DNA from: Homarus americanus
Taxonomy: Eukaryota; Arthropoda; Malacostraca; Decapoda; Nephropidae
Reading direction: 5' to 3'
Assembly: GCF_018991925.1 (NCBI RefSeq)
Contig: NW_024725489.1
Location: 4,454,738 to 4,518,737 of the forward strand
Length of the DNA stretch: 64,000 nt
The translations under genes and the position numbers were made by a program. The notes beneath the pieces are model-generated. The model worked only from the letters and a program-made list of their open reading frames with translations, searched no databases and was not told the DNA's origin. Positions 21,751 through 34,175 of the stretch are shown here, piece by piece; within the stretch, counting starts at the first letter, position 1, and each line of letters opens with the position of its first letter.

Positions 21751-21757
21751 GTGTGTG
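21660..21757. repeat. (GT)n microsatellite
   Basis: About 48 GT units with one GC interruption near the end. It directly borders LINE copy E. Confidence 0.95.
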
Positions 21758-22700
21758 TCCTTGAAAAACAGTTTATATAGGTCGATTGTACAGTTGTTAT
21801 TGAAATAATAATTCATAAACATTTACCCGCAGTATCACACTAACATGATGTGGGAAGCAGTTACTTGTAGGAGACGAGACTCAGATGCGAGTGTGCACCA
21901 ACATACTGTACACATAAATAAAAGAATACATACAGATCCGAGGCAATTAAAAACAACAACATATCAAGGACCAGTGTGCTTGCTGGGGGAGGCCGAGCAA
22001 GGGAGAGGGACGGGAAGTAGAAAGGGGCGAGAGAGAGAGAGAAGAGAGTGGAAGGAGTAAGAGAAGGGAGAGGGGGTAGAGGAGAAGTGAAGGGTTGAGG
22101 GGGGGGGGAGAGGTGAGGAAAGGAATAAAGGAAGGGAGGGAGGTCGGGACACTGGAGGCCGGGGTGCACTCATCACATTTCCTGCTATGATAAGTGCGTC
22201 TGGATGAACTGGGTGTGTCTGAATTCGAAACCAGTGTCGTCTGATGTTGGACAGTGAACGATACCGCTTAAACGTATTACCCAACACCACGACTCTCAAC
22301 AACAAAATCGTATTATAAATTGTTCTCGTACGTGTAAACCTTAAAAACGATTATGTCTTGACTACAAAACGAAATACAAAAGTACAGTCAGAAATGTCAT
22401 CCGAATTACACCGAAACTTCAGATACGTTCTCGTAACATAACAAAGAAGACAAAATCGTACTAGAGTTCTATATCTAACGAGCTGACCTGAAGCTTATGT
22501 ACTTAAAATCCAAAATGGCTCAGTACAATAACACAGAGACTCTAATTAACCCACATACGCTGAGTTAGTAGTTAAGACAAGTTAGGTGACATACAGTGGT
22601 TAAAGAGGAGATCTTATGTGAATCCTAACCCCAGGCTGGCGTCATTCCTGAACATCGCGTCATTTATCTATCTGCACCACTAAGCCTCACCTCCATAATG
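21758..22700. other. Intergenic sequence, partly purine-rich
   Basis: 22000-22150 is AG-rich (gagagagagag, agggaggg). No gene was recognised. Confidence 0.4.
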
Positions 22701-22865
22701 TGTCGTTAAGTACAGTACTGTGTTTCACCATTCCTGTTTCATTTGTATTAGTTTCACCATATTTGCCATTATTCTGTTTCATTATCAAGAGTTTCACCAT
22801 TACTGTTTCATTGCCAACTGCTTTGTTACTTCCGTTTCACTACCATTACTTACCATCACATTTAA
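22700..22865 (+). repeat. Decayed left edge of the 24-bp satellite
   Basis: GTTTCA(C/T)CATTA-like words recur at roughly 24- to 30-bp spacing before the regular array starts. They read as strongly diverged satellite units. Confidence 0.55.
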
Positions 22866-25800
22866 TCACTACCATAAGTTTCATCAGTTATACTACCATA
22901 AGTTTCATCAATTATACTACCATAAGTTTCATCAGCTATACTACCATAAGTTTCACCAGTTATACTACCATAAGTTTCATCAGTTATACTACCGTAAGTT
23001 TCATCAGTTATACTACCATAAGTTTCATCAATTATACTACCATAAGTTTCATCAGTTATACTACCATAAGTTTCATCAGTTATACTACCGTAAGTTTCAT
23101 CAATTATACTACCGTAAGTTTCATCAGTTATACTACCATAAGTTTCATCAATTATACTACCGTAAGTTTCATCAGTTATACTACCATAAGTTTCATCAGT
23201 TATACTACCGTAAGTTTCACCAGTTATACTACCATAAGTTTCATCAGTTATACTACCATAAGTTTCATCAGTTATACTACCATAAGTTTCATGGTTATAC
23301 TACCATAAGTTTCATCAGTTATACTACCATAAGTTTCATCAGTTATACTACCATAAGTTTCATCAGTTATACTACCGTAAGTTTCATCAGCTATACTACC
23401 GTAAGTTTCATCAGTTATACTACCATAAGTTTCATCAGTTATACTACCATAAGTTTCATCAGTTATACTACCATAAGTTTCATCAGCTATACTACCATAA
23501 GTTTCATCAGTTATACTACCGTAAGTTTCATCAGTTATACTACCATAAGTTTCATCAGTTATACTACCATAAGTTTCATCAGTTATACTACCATAAGTTT
23601 CATCAGTTATAGCACCATCAGTTTCATCAGTTATACTACCGCAAGTTTCATCAGTTATAGCACCATAAAGTTTCATCGGTTATAGCACCATAAGTTTCTC
23701 AGTTATACTACCATAAGTTTCATCGGTTATACTACCATAAGTTTCATCGGTTATGGCTACCATAAGTTTCATCAGTTATAGCACCATAAGTTTCATCGGT
23801 TATACTACCATAAGTTTCATCAGTTATAGCACCATAAGTTTCATCAATTTATACTACCATAAGTTTCATCAGTTATACTACCATAAAAGTTTCATCAGTT
23901 ATACTACCATAAGTTTCATCGGTTATACTACCATAAGTTTCATCAGTTATACTACCATAAGTTTCATCAGTTATAGCACCATAAGTTTCATCGGTTATAC
24001 TACCATAAGTTTCATCAGTTATACTACCATAAGTTTCATCGGTTATAGCACCATAAGTTTTATCGGTTATAGCACCATAGTTTCATCAGTTATACTGCCT
24101 GGTTCATCAGTTATACTACCATAAGTTTCATCGGTTACATAGCACCATAAGTTTCATCAGTTATACTACCGCCAAAGTTTCATCAGTTATACTACCATAA
24201 GTTTCACCAGTTATACTACCATAAGTTTCATCAGTTATAGCACCATAAGTTTCACCAGTTATACTACCATAAGTTTCATCAGTTATAGCACCATAAGTTT
24301 CATCAGTTATAGCACCCATAAGTTTGTCATCAGTTCGACACCTGCAAAGTTTCACCGGTTATACTACCATAAGTTTCGTTTGTAGTTGCAGCACCATAAG
24401 TTTTCATCGGTTATACTACCATAAGTTTCATCAGTTATACTACCATAAAGTTTCATCGGTTATACTACCATAAGTTTCATCGGTTATACTACCACCAAAG
24501 TTTCATCGGTTATACTACCATAAGTTTCATCAGTTATAGCACCATAAGTTTCATCAGTTTTCATAAGTTTCATCAGTTATACTACCATAAGTTTCATCAG
24601 TTATAGCACCATAAGTTTCATCAGTTATAGCACCATAAGTTTCATCAGTTATACTACCATAAGTTTCATCAGTTATACTACCATAAGTTTTCATCCAGTT
24701 ATAGCACCATAAGTTTCATCAGTTATACTACCATAAGTTTCATCAGTTATACTACCTAAGTTTCTGGTTATACTACCATAAGTTTCATCAGTTATAGCAC
24801 CATAAGTTTCACCGGTTATACTACCATAAGTTTCATCAGTTATAGCACCATAAGTTTCATCGGTTATAGCACCATAAGTTTCATCAGTTATACTACCATA
24901 AGTTTCATCAGTTATACTACCATAAGTTCATCAGTTATAGCACCATAAGTTTCATCGGTTATAGCACCATAAGTTTTCATCGGTTATACTACCATAAGTT
25001 TCATCAGTTATAGCACCATAAGTTTCATCAGTTTATACTGCATAAGTTTCATCGGTTATGCTACCATAAGTTTCATCAGTTGCAGCACCATAAGTTTCAT
25101 CAGTTATAGCACCACTCGTTTCATCAGTTGTAGCACCATAAGTTTCATCGGTTATAGCACCATAAGTTTCATCAGTTATGCCGCGGTTTCATCGGTTATA
25201 CTACCGCAAAGGTTCATCAATTTATAGCACCACCGTTTATCGTTCGCACCATAAGTTTCATCAGTTATGCTACCATAAGTTTCATCGGTTATAGCACCAT
25301 AAGTTTCATCAGTTGTACTACCATAGGGTTTCATCGGTTATACTACCATAAGTTTCTGCATCAGTTATAGCACCATAAGTTTCTGCATCGGTTATAGCAC
25401 CATAAGTTTCATCTGGTTTATACTACCATAAGTTTCATCGAAGTTATAGCACCATAAGTTTCACCAGTTATGCTACCATAAGTTTCATCAGTTATAGCAC
25501 CATAAGTTTCATCCGGTTATACTACCATAAGTTTCATCAGTTATAGCACCATAAGTTTCATCGGTTATACTACCATAAGTTTCATCAGTTATGGCACCAT
25601 AAGTTTCCTCGGTTATGCTACCATAAGTTTCATCAGTTGTATACTACCATAAGTTTCATCGGTTATACTACCATAAGTTTTCATCGGTTATAGCACCATA
25701 AGTTCCAGCAGTTATAGCACCATAAGTTTCGCGTCAGTTTATACTACCATAAGTTTCATCAGTTATACTACCATAAGTTTCATCGGTTATAGCACCATAA

Positions 25801-28790
25801 GTTTCATCGGTTATAGCTGCATAAGTTTCATCAGTTATAGCACCATAAGTTTCATCAGTTATACTACCATAAGTTTCATCAGTTGTCTACCATAAGTTTC
25901 ATCAGTTATAGCACCATAAGTTTCATCAGTTATAGCACCATAAGTTTCATCAGTTATACTGCCATAAGTTTCATCAGTTATACTACCATAGTTTCATCAG
26001 TTACTACCATAAGTTTCACCAGTTATACTACCATAAGTTTTCGTAGTTATACTACCATAAGTTTCATCAGTTATAGCACCATGATCCAGTTATAGCACCA
26101 TAAGTTTCATCAGTTATAGCACCATAAGTTTCATCAGTTATACTACCATAAGTTTCATCAGTTATACTACCATAAGTTTCATCAGTTATGCTGCATAAGT
26201 TTCATCCAGTTATGGCACCATAAGTTTCATCGGTTATACTGCCGCCAAGTTTACAGTTACTTTGTGGTTTGCCATCCCAAGTTATACTACCATAAGTTTC
26301 ATCAGTTATCCTACCATAAGTTTCATCAGTTATCCTACCATAAGTTTCATCAATTATACTACCATAATTTCATCATTATACTACCATAAGTTTCATCAGT
26401 TATACTACCATAAGTTTTTCATCAGTTATCCTACCATAAGTTTCATCAATTATACTACCATAAGTTTCATCAGTTATACTACCATAAGTTTCATCAGTTA
26501 TACTGCAAGTTTCACCAGTTATGCCACCATAAGTTTCATCAGTTATAGCACCATAAGTTTCATCGGTTATACTACCATAAGTTTCATCAGTTATAGCACC
26601 ATAAGTTTCATCAGTTATACTACCATAAGTTTCATCAGTTATCCTACCATAAGTTTCATCAGATATCCTACCATAAGTTTCATCAATTATACTACCATAA
26701 GTTTCATCAGCTATACTGCATAAGTTTCATCAGTTATACTACCACCAAGTTTCATCAGTTATCTACATAAGTTTCATCAATTATACTACCATAAGTTTCA
26801 TCAGTTATACTACCATAAGTTTCATCAGTTATACTACCGCAGTTTACCAGTTATACTACCGCAAAAGTTTCATCAGTTATACTACCATAAGTTCATCAGT
26901 TATAGCACACCACTAGTTTCATCAGTTATAGCACCATAAGTTTCATCAGTTATAGCACCATAAGTTTCATCAGTTATACTACCATAAGTTTTCATCAGTT
27001 ATACTACCATAAGTTTCATCAGTTATACTACCATAAGTTTCATCAGTTATAGCACCATAAGTTTCCATCAGTTATACTACCATAAGTTTCATCGGTTATA
27101 GCACCATAAGTTTCATCAGTTATACTACCATAAGTTTTCATCCAGTTATAGCACCATAAGTTTCATCGGTTATACTACCATAAGTTTCATCAGTTGCACC
27201 ATAAGTTTCATCAGTTATAACATAAGTTTCGTTATCGGTTATAACTAAGTTTTCATCAGTTATGCTACCATAAGTTTCATCAGTTATACTACCATAAGTT
27301 TCGTCAGTTATAGCACCATAAGTTTCATCAGTTATAGCACCATAAGTTTCATCAGTTATACTACCATAAGTTTCATCAGTTATAGCACCATAAGTTTCAA
27401 CAGTTATAGCACCATAAGTTTCATCGGTTATAGCACCATAAGTTTTATCAGTTATACTACCATAGGTTTCATCAGTTATACTACCATAAGTTTCATCAGT
27501 TATGCACCATAAGTTTCATCAGTTATACTACCATAGGTTTCATCGGTTATACTACCATAGGATTTCATCGAGTTTATACTACCATAAGTTTCATCCAGTT
27601 ATCCCCTACCATAAGTTTCATCAATTATACATTAAGTTTCATCAATTATACTACCATGGTTCACCAGTTATGCCATAAGTTTCACCAGTTATGCTACCAT
27701 AAGTTTCATCAGTTATAGCACCATAAGTTTCATCGGTTATAGCACCATAAGTTTCATCCAGTTATGGCACCATAAGTTTTCATCAGTTATACTACCATAA
27801 GTTTCATCGGTTATACTACCATAAGTTTCAACAGTTATAGCACCATAAGTTTCACCAGTTATACTACCATAAGTTTCATCAGTTATACTACCATAAGTTT
27901 CATCGGTTATAGCACCATAAGTTTCATCGGACCTTAGCACCATAAGTTTCATCGGTTATACTACCATAAGTTTCATCAGTTATACTATAGGATTTCATCG
28001 GTTATAGCACCATAAGTTTCTGCATCCAGTTATAGCACCATAAAGTTTCATCGGTTATAGCACCATAAGTTTTCATCAATATACTACCATAAAAGTTTCA
28101 TCAGTTATACTACCATATTAAGTTTCATCGGTTATACTACCATAAGTTTCATCGATTTATACTACCATAAGTTTCATCAGTTATACTACCATAAGTTTCA
28201 TCAGTTCTACTACCATAAGTTTCATCGGTTATACTACCACTCAAAGTTTCATCAGTTATCCTACCATAAGTTTCATCAATTATACTACCATAAGTTTCAT
28301 CAATTATACTACCATAAGTTTCACCAGTTATACTACCATAAGTTTCACCAGTTATACTACCATAAGTTTCATCAGTTATACTACCGCCGTTTCATCAGTT
28401 ATACTACCGTAAGTTTCATCAGTTGCTTTACCATAAGTTTCGTGGTTATACTACCATAAGTTTCATCAGTTATACTATAAGTTTTTTCATCAGTTATACT
28501 ACCATAAGTTTCATCAGTTACACTACCATAAAGTTTCATCAGTTATACTACCATAAGTTTCATCAGTTATACTACCATAAGTTTCATCAGTTATATACTA
28601 CCATTAGTTTCATCAGTTATACCATAAGTTTCATCAGTTCCACTAGTTATACTACCATAAGTTTCATCAGTTCTACTACCATAAGTTTCATCGTTATACT
28701 ACCATAAGTTTCATCAGTTCTACTACCAGTTTCATCAGTTCTACTACCATAAGTTTCATCAGTTATACTACCATAAGTTTTCACCATTGT
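22866..28790 (+). repeat. Large 24-bp satellite array, about 245 copies
   Basis: The core unit is cataagtttcatcagttata followed by CTAC or GCAC. Three zones are visible: 22866-23600 with almost only the ...ACTAC variant, 23600-28070 with ACTAC and AGCAC mixed and CAG/CGG alternation, and 28080-28790 with ACTAC again. Because the unit is 24 bp, frames stay open for many copies (for example 321 residues from 22720), with octapeptide periods such as ISYTTISF. These are not genes: the peptides break wherever a one-base indel occurs, and the minus strand also reads through (ITDETYGS). The interior has many odd insertions and deletions that the edges lack. Confidence 0.97.
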
Positions 28791-28955
28791 TATACCACCA
28801 TTTGTTTTACTTTGTTTCACTAATATTAATTTCGTTCTTGTTATAATACCGTTAAATTGATGTTTCATTCATTATTTTCATTAATGTTTCACTATCAAAT
28901 AATCTGATTACCGTTTCATCATCAGTTTCACGAGTATTACATGTTATATTATTAT
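28791..28955 (+). repeat. Decayed right edge of the 24-bp satellite
   Basis: Diverged GTTTCA words at irregular spacing (28814, 28862, 28886, 28910, 28926) mirror the left edge. Confidence 0.5.
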
Positions 28956-28959
28956 TGCT

Positions 28960-28963
28960 ATTA

Positions 28964-29003
<40 letters not shown>
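28960..29003. repeat. (ATT)n microsatellite
   Basis: About 13 ATT units. Confidence 0.92.
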
Positions 29004-29004
<1 letters not shown>

Positions 29005-29827
29005 TCTGTTTGTCACATATTTATCCCACAGGTCCATTTATCATCTATATTTAGAAAGGTCTCTATATTATGTGTTAGTGATATGGTTGGTTTTCCTGTT
29101 CGAAACCTATAAATAAAAGATAATGTGGGTTAGTTTGCGTAAATCCAGTTAAGAAACAACAGCAAAAACCAAGAACCACCCAAAGTAATGCATGTCGTCA
29201 TCAGGATTTCGTATAATCAACTGAATTTTGAAATAAGTTGTGTCGTGATAACTTTCGGTAGTTCCTCATACATATATCACAAACGCCAGATTTGAAAGAC
29301 CATGGGTGTCAAGGTTTTCGGAGTTGTGTTTTTTCTACACGATAAAACGTTCCAATGATAATCGATTGCGGGTGGATGGCAAGTTCATGATCAAGATTAC
29401 GACTGCTTATTTATCCGATTTTCAAAAGAGTTGTTAGTTATTTTCTTCCTTGGTATGAATCATAATTTTACGTCGAATCCTAAAAGAAAATAAGAAAAAT
29501 TCGATACTAGTGGGTCAGACACCATGACTCAACACACATCAACTCCTTCAGATAACACGAGATAACATATCCAAGACGAGTGATCAATATCAGCACATAA
29601 CCCTCACCACGGGGTCATAGAATGCCAACAAGACACACAGACAGACAGACAGACAGCAGTGTTGGGTTAACTGGTATGTGAGATTTAAGAAAAAGAAGAA
29701 AGATGCGAAATAAAGAAAATGTGAAACCTTGAAAAAAAAACGGAAATAAAACTGATTTATTATATTGATACCGAGTAAAGTTTCATTATATCAAACCTCT
29801 AGTATCATAGCCCTGATATATGCGGTA
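29004..29827. other. Intergenic sequence
   Basis: A short (ACAG)n lies at 29636-29656. Nothing else was recognised. Confidence 0.4.
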
Positions 29828-30022
29828 CATGTGAAGATTAGCCTAAGCTTATATATTTATACCACCTTAATGCTAACTAACTGACATTAACCTAACCTGA
29901 CATTAACCTAACTGACATTAACCTAACCTGACATTAACCTAACACATTAACCTAACCCCCTCCCGAGAGCGTTAGTGGTGTTAAATCAGTGAAGAATAAG
30001 CTAAGGGTCTAATCTTCAGGTG
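29828..30022. mobile_element. MITE-like inverted repeat enclosing CCTAA-type repeats
   Basis: Left arm 29828-29852 (ATGTGAAGATTAGCCTAAGC) pairs with right arm 29996-30022 (AAGCTAAGGGTCTAATCTTC), and weaker pairing continues inward for about 20 bp. The interior has repeated cctaacctgacattaa. Similar CTAATCTTCAGGTG words occur at 33517-33533. It is probably a small non-autonomous element, but its ends and target duplication are unresolved. Confidence 0.55.
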
Positions 30023-31620
30023 CTCCACAAATGATAGTATAAAATAAGCGATTACTGTATCTACCCGACCAACCACATGTTAGATCCGTCTCATTGTTCA
30101 GATAGTACTGTATGAGATTGTTTCAATATCGTGGCATCAATAATAACCTCCACCCAAATTCTCCTCTTTAGAAATATTTGATGTATACAGTTACGTCAAT
30201 TCACTGCGGCTAACGACATACAACACCATAAATATTAAAACAAAGATTGAAATTTCCCAGGTTAGAACAACAGACAATATCCGGTGTAATTATTTTCCGG
30301 GGGTGTTTATTATGATAAGGAATTAACGAAACTTTCCACGTAATGTATCTGGTTATATGCAGCTGTGAAAAGGTTTAGATTAAGAGGATTATGACGTCAA
30401 CACCGGCGGCTTCGTGAACCTGAAACTGGGCAATTGCGTCACTTTACTCTTCCTGTGTAGTGACCATACGACAAGTGCGCCATAAATCATGTTCCTCGAA
30501 GATTTCTTGTGGATCTTCTGATAAGAAATAACAGTTCTAGCGGTGCTATAGTGACGTAATACATTAACGTAATGACCGAAAACCTCTTCAGTGTCAACAC
30601 TTGTTACTGTGACGAGTTTCCCGTCTAATATATTTTGTACGAGAACTACACATAATATTGTACTAAATATAAAATTCCAAACTTTTATATACAGTAATTA
30701 GTTAATACATACGTTGACTTATCAATGTTTTAACATCCAGCAAGCAATCTCAATTCTTAATGCCCGCTTATATAATTATGCTTTTACCGAAGAATATATT
30801 TATAGTTATAAAGACCAGCATTATGACAGTAGGAAGGCGATTTAAATATAATACATGGTGACACAGTAGAGTGTTACACAAGAGGCGAGTACTCCCAAAG
30901 TTTTGAGTTCGTGGCACATTACCAACTCGCACCACCAAGGTCTCTCTCTTTCTCTCCTACCCATCTACAGTAGCTACATTTTTTTAATGAGTTAATAAAC
31001 TTTTTGCGTAGGCTACGGATTATGTTATTGTGCATAGTTTATCCTTGGTCATAGACCAGAGTTTATCGAGGTTAACTGCTGGGAATGTGACTATGCAATG
31101 GATTCTGGACGCTACTGTCCAGTGCCTAATTAAGGTGGATTCACACACAACATTGTTGTCAACACGTTGGATAATATATCCCAACATTGTTGGAAAAGAA
31201 AGGTGAAATAATCACAAGGACCACAACAGTCATTTTACTGATATATTTCTGTTGGCGACAATGTTCAAACACTAATATTGGAAACATTTTCGTGTAACTC
31301 ACAACACTGTTGATAACACAGTTGCAAGACATGTTACCGATAATGTCTTGGTGGCTCCACCTTCAGAGAGCAGCAGGACCGTATCAACAGCCCTCTGATG
31401 ATCTCAGTAATATAATACAATGCTTTCACTTTCATTACATGATTAATTCTTATTAATAACATAAGTATTAATTTCATAGTAAAAAATAAAACAGAAATAA
31501 CAGTTTGATGAGTAGCTGTTCACCTCTCCAGCACTGATAAAAAAGATAAACTCTTCTTTTTATCGTATACCTGGACTTATAGGTTATGTAGTAGGTCTTA
31601 CTGGCGTCCTGCAGCAGAAA
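30023..31620. other. Intergenic sequence
   Basis: 31144-31330 holds a cluster of the palindrome CAACATTGTTG and near-copies (see findings). No coding signal was seen. Confidence 0.4.
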
Positions 31621-31624
31621 TACC

Positions 31625-31718
31625 CTGTTGGGGCGAGGGCACGTGGTGTGGGGCGTGGTGTGGGCGAGGCACGTGGTGTGGGCGAGGGCACGTGGTGTGG
31701 GCGTGGCGCGAGGGTAGT
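31625..31718. repeat. About 20-bp GC-rich tandem repeat
   Basis: Four to five copies of ggcgagggcacgtggtgtgg with deletions. Confidence 0.75.
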
Positions 31719-31814
31719 GAGGTGGACAGCAAGACAGGAGTAATGTGACAGTTTCATACCTTATCTCTGTTATCTACACGGCCTCGTCTGCCTCCACCAA
31801 ACACTACCACACCT

Positions 31815-32265
31815 GTTGTACCTGCTCACTGACACCTGTTGACACCTGCTCACTGACACCTGTTGACACCTGCTTACTGACACCTGTTGACACCTGCTCA
31901 CTGACAACTGTTGACACCTGCTCACTGACAACTGTTGACACCTGCTTACTGACACTTGTTGACACCTGCTCACTGACAACTGTTGACACCTGCTTACTGA
32001 CACCTGCTCAAGACACCTGTTGACATCTGCTCAATGACACCTGTTGACACCTGCTCACTGACAACTGTTGACCTTGCTTACTGACACCTGTTGACACCTG
32101 CTCACTGACAACTGTGACACCTGCTTACTGACACTTGTTGACATCTGCTCACTGACAACTGTTGACACCTGCTTACTGACACCTGTTGACACCTGCTCAC
32201 TGACACCTGTTGACACCTGCTCAGACAACTGTTGACACCTGCCCACTGACACCTTTTTCACCTCC
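31815..32265. repeat. 24-bp minisatellite, about 18 copies
   Basis: The unit is built from gacacctgttgacacctgct plus CACT, with CTGTT/CAACTG and TCAC/TTAC variants. Frames on both strands (VSVSRCQQ periods) are artefacts. Confidence 0.93.
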
Positions 32266-32297
32266 TCTGAGCACACGAACCCGACAGTTGACCCACT

Positions 32298-32390
32298 CGA
32301 CCGTGACCCTGACTTAAATCTACCGGACTGTGACCTCTGACCTAAACCTACCGGACTGTGACCTCTGACCTAAATCTACAGGGGATCATT
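32298..32390. repeat. About 33-bp tandem repeat, three copies
   Basis: The unit includes ctaccggactgtgacctctg followed by acctaaa. Confidence 0.75.
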
Positions 32391-33240
32391 ATAGGAATCT
32401 TGTCTCCTATGTGAATGAATCTTAGGTATAGTCTCTGTACAATTTTGATATTTTTCTTAACATTATTGGTTTATGTGGGCTGAGGTCTACCAGATAAATG
32501 TATTGTTATATTTCCATTTTGAGAGTGTTCATCAACTTACGAGAGTCTGGACATTGCGTTTTAACAGATACAGTAATGTGTTTTCTGAGCAAGGTCACCG
32601 CCACCACCACGTAACTTCAACACTATAAAACTCTCTCCTTCCTTATCATAAAAACAATTTGTGGTTAGTGAGATCTAAATCAATTTAAACGTTCTCTAAA
32701 TCTAGCTCATATTGTTATCAGGAGTTTGGCCCTTCTAGGATACAGAATAACCACATCAGTCAGGGGTGACGGGGTGACACGTTGCCAGAATAACTTGGTT
32801 TTATGTGATATCAAATGGTGGACAAACAAAATTTTATCTTGTCCTGAGTAAATCTTTAGGTTTATTTTATGTCAGTAATCACCTACTTCTTCAGCATCCT
32901 CTCTAACCAAAATACAACCTTTCAACCCAAGACGTGACGTGCAGATACTTACACAATGTAACTCAATCTTCTTATTCGTTTTAACAACCAACATCACAAA
33001 ATCTTGCTAACTTAACATTTAGGGATCATCATCGTCATCGGTGTTCGGGCTAAGAGGTAGTTCTGTAGTCGCCTTCCCTGAGCTAATGACAACAGTACAA
33101 CTCTCACTTAGATAAACAACAACTGGAAACTCGAGCCATAATCCCTACTGCGGCGACAATCTTCAAAGCCAATCTGATGACGACGGGGTCACTGTCTCAC
33201 CTGTGTCTGAGCTAATCATCACGCATACAGGTTATCTGCT
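32391..33240. other. Intergenic sequence
   Basis: Nothing recognised. Confidence 0.4.
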
Positions 33241-33244
33241 GGCG

Positions 33245-33395
33245 GGAGAGTGACACTCAAGCTGGGGAACTGACACTCATGCTGACAAAGTGATACCCAT
33301 GCTGAAAAAGGTGACACCCATGCGCACAAAGTGACACCCAAGCTGGCAAAATGTGGCACTCAAGGTGACAAAGTGATACCCATGCTAACACAAAA
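33245..33395. repeat. About 20-bp degenerate tandem repeat
   Basis: Seven or so copies of agtgacacccatgctgacaa and variants. Confidence 0.75.
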
Positions 33396-33430
33396 AGATT
33401 AACACCCTAGGTTATTTACCTTTAAATTAA

Positions 33431-33520
33431 ACATCTCAACTTATTTCACCGGGGTCCTTAAGCTATGTCAGGTTGGATTAGTGTTCGTGACTAATCTTCA
33501 GATAAAATAAGTTGGGATGT
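33431..33520. repeat. Short nested inverted repeats
   Basis: ACATCTCAACTTATTT (33431-33446) pairs with AAATAAGTTGGGATGT (33505-33520). Inside lies a perfect small hairpin, GATTAGT..ACTAATC, at about 33476-33495. Confidence 0.6.
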
Positions 33521-33644
33521 CTAATCTTCAGGTGATAAACTCAACACAACAGCCCACTATCAGATCATGAAGGTGTACCGAACCTCACTACATCTGGCTA
33601 ATATATCTGTTCCCTCAGTTCACGACGACACACGACCCGCTGTT

Positions 33645-34175
33645 CATCTTAAGAACATGAGAAAGGAGTAAACTGCAGCTGGTCTATTGGTCCATATTGG
33701 GATTGCCGTTACACTTCAACCCCTATCGCTCATATATCCACCCAACCTATGTTCGAAGCTATCCAGCGTGTTCGTGTTATTGATGATGTTTGTTGAACTT
33801 GTTCACTCATCCACTACCCTATTCAAACCATTGTTTACCTATCTCGCGCCTAATATATATTTGTCTAATTTAAAACCACTTCTACGAGTTCGCTCCTGGT
33901 TGGATAGTTTAAATTACCTTTGTTATATAACCTTTTTGTTTTAGCCCTGACTTCCATTTATACACCTCTATCATATCGCCCCTCACTCTACGTCTCTCAA
34001 GGAGTTGCAAATTAAGAGGCTTTAACCTGTCTCTGTATTCAAGGTTCTAATGCGGGATTAGTCTTGTCGTTCTCCTCTGAATTCTTTCTTGGGATTCTAT
34101 ATCCATTCTGTAATACGGTGACCAGAACTGAACTAAATAATCTAAGTGAGGTCTCTAAGCGCAAGTTGTAGTTCT
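33645..34175 (-). pseudogene. CR1/L2-like LINE RT C-terminus (copy C), decayed
   Basis: From 34152 the minus strand reads PHLDYLVQFWSPYYRMDIE, then QERIQRRTTRLIP, a TAG, NLEYRDRLKPLNLQLLERRR, VRGDMIEVYKW, and after frameshifts and stops NRVVDE, NTLDSFEHRLGGYMSDRG and TNRPAAVYSFLMFLR. The order (LDYxVQFWSPY, QRRxTRLIP, LxLQxLERRRxRGDxIExYK) is diagnostic for the C-terminal part of CR1/L2-clade RT proteins. It is a different family from copies A, B and E. At least five stops and one shift make it a fossil. Confidence 0.85.

Noticed and set aside
22700..26723. Repeat proteins such as ISYTTISF or YYHKFHQL over 100-320 residues
   Set aside because: The 24-bp satellite keeps every frame periodic; frames end at each indel and both strands read equally well.
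22866..28790. CRISPR array
   Set aside because: The 24-bp units are contiguous with no unique spacers, and the context is eukaryotic.
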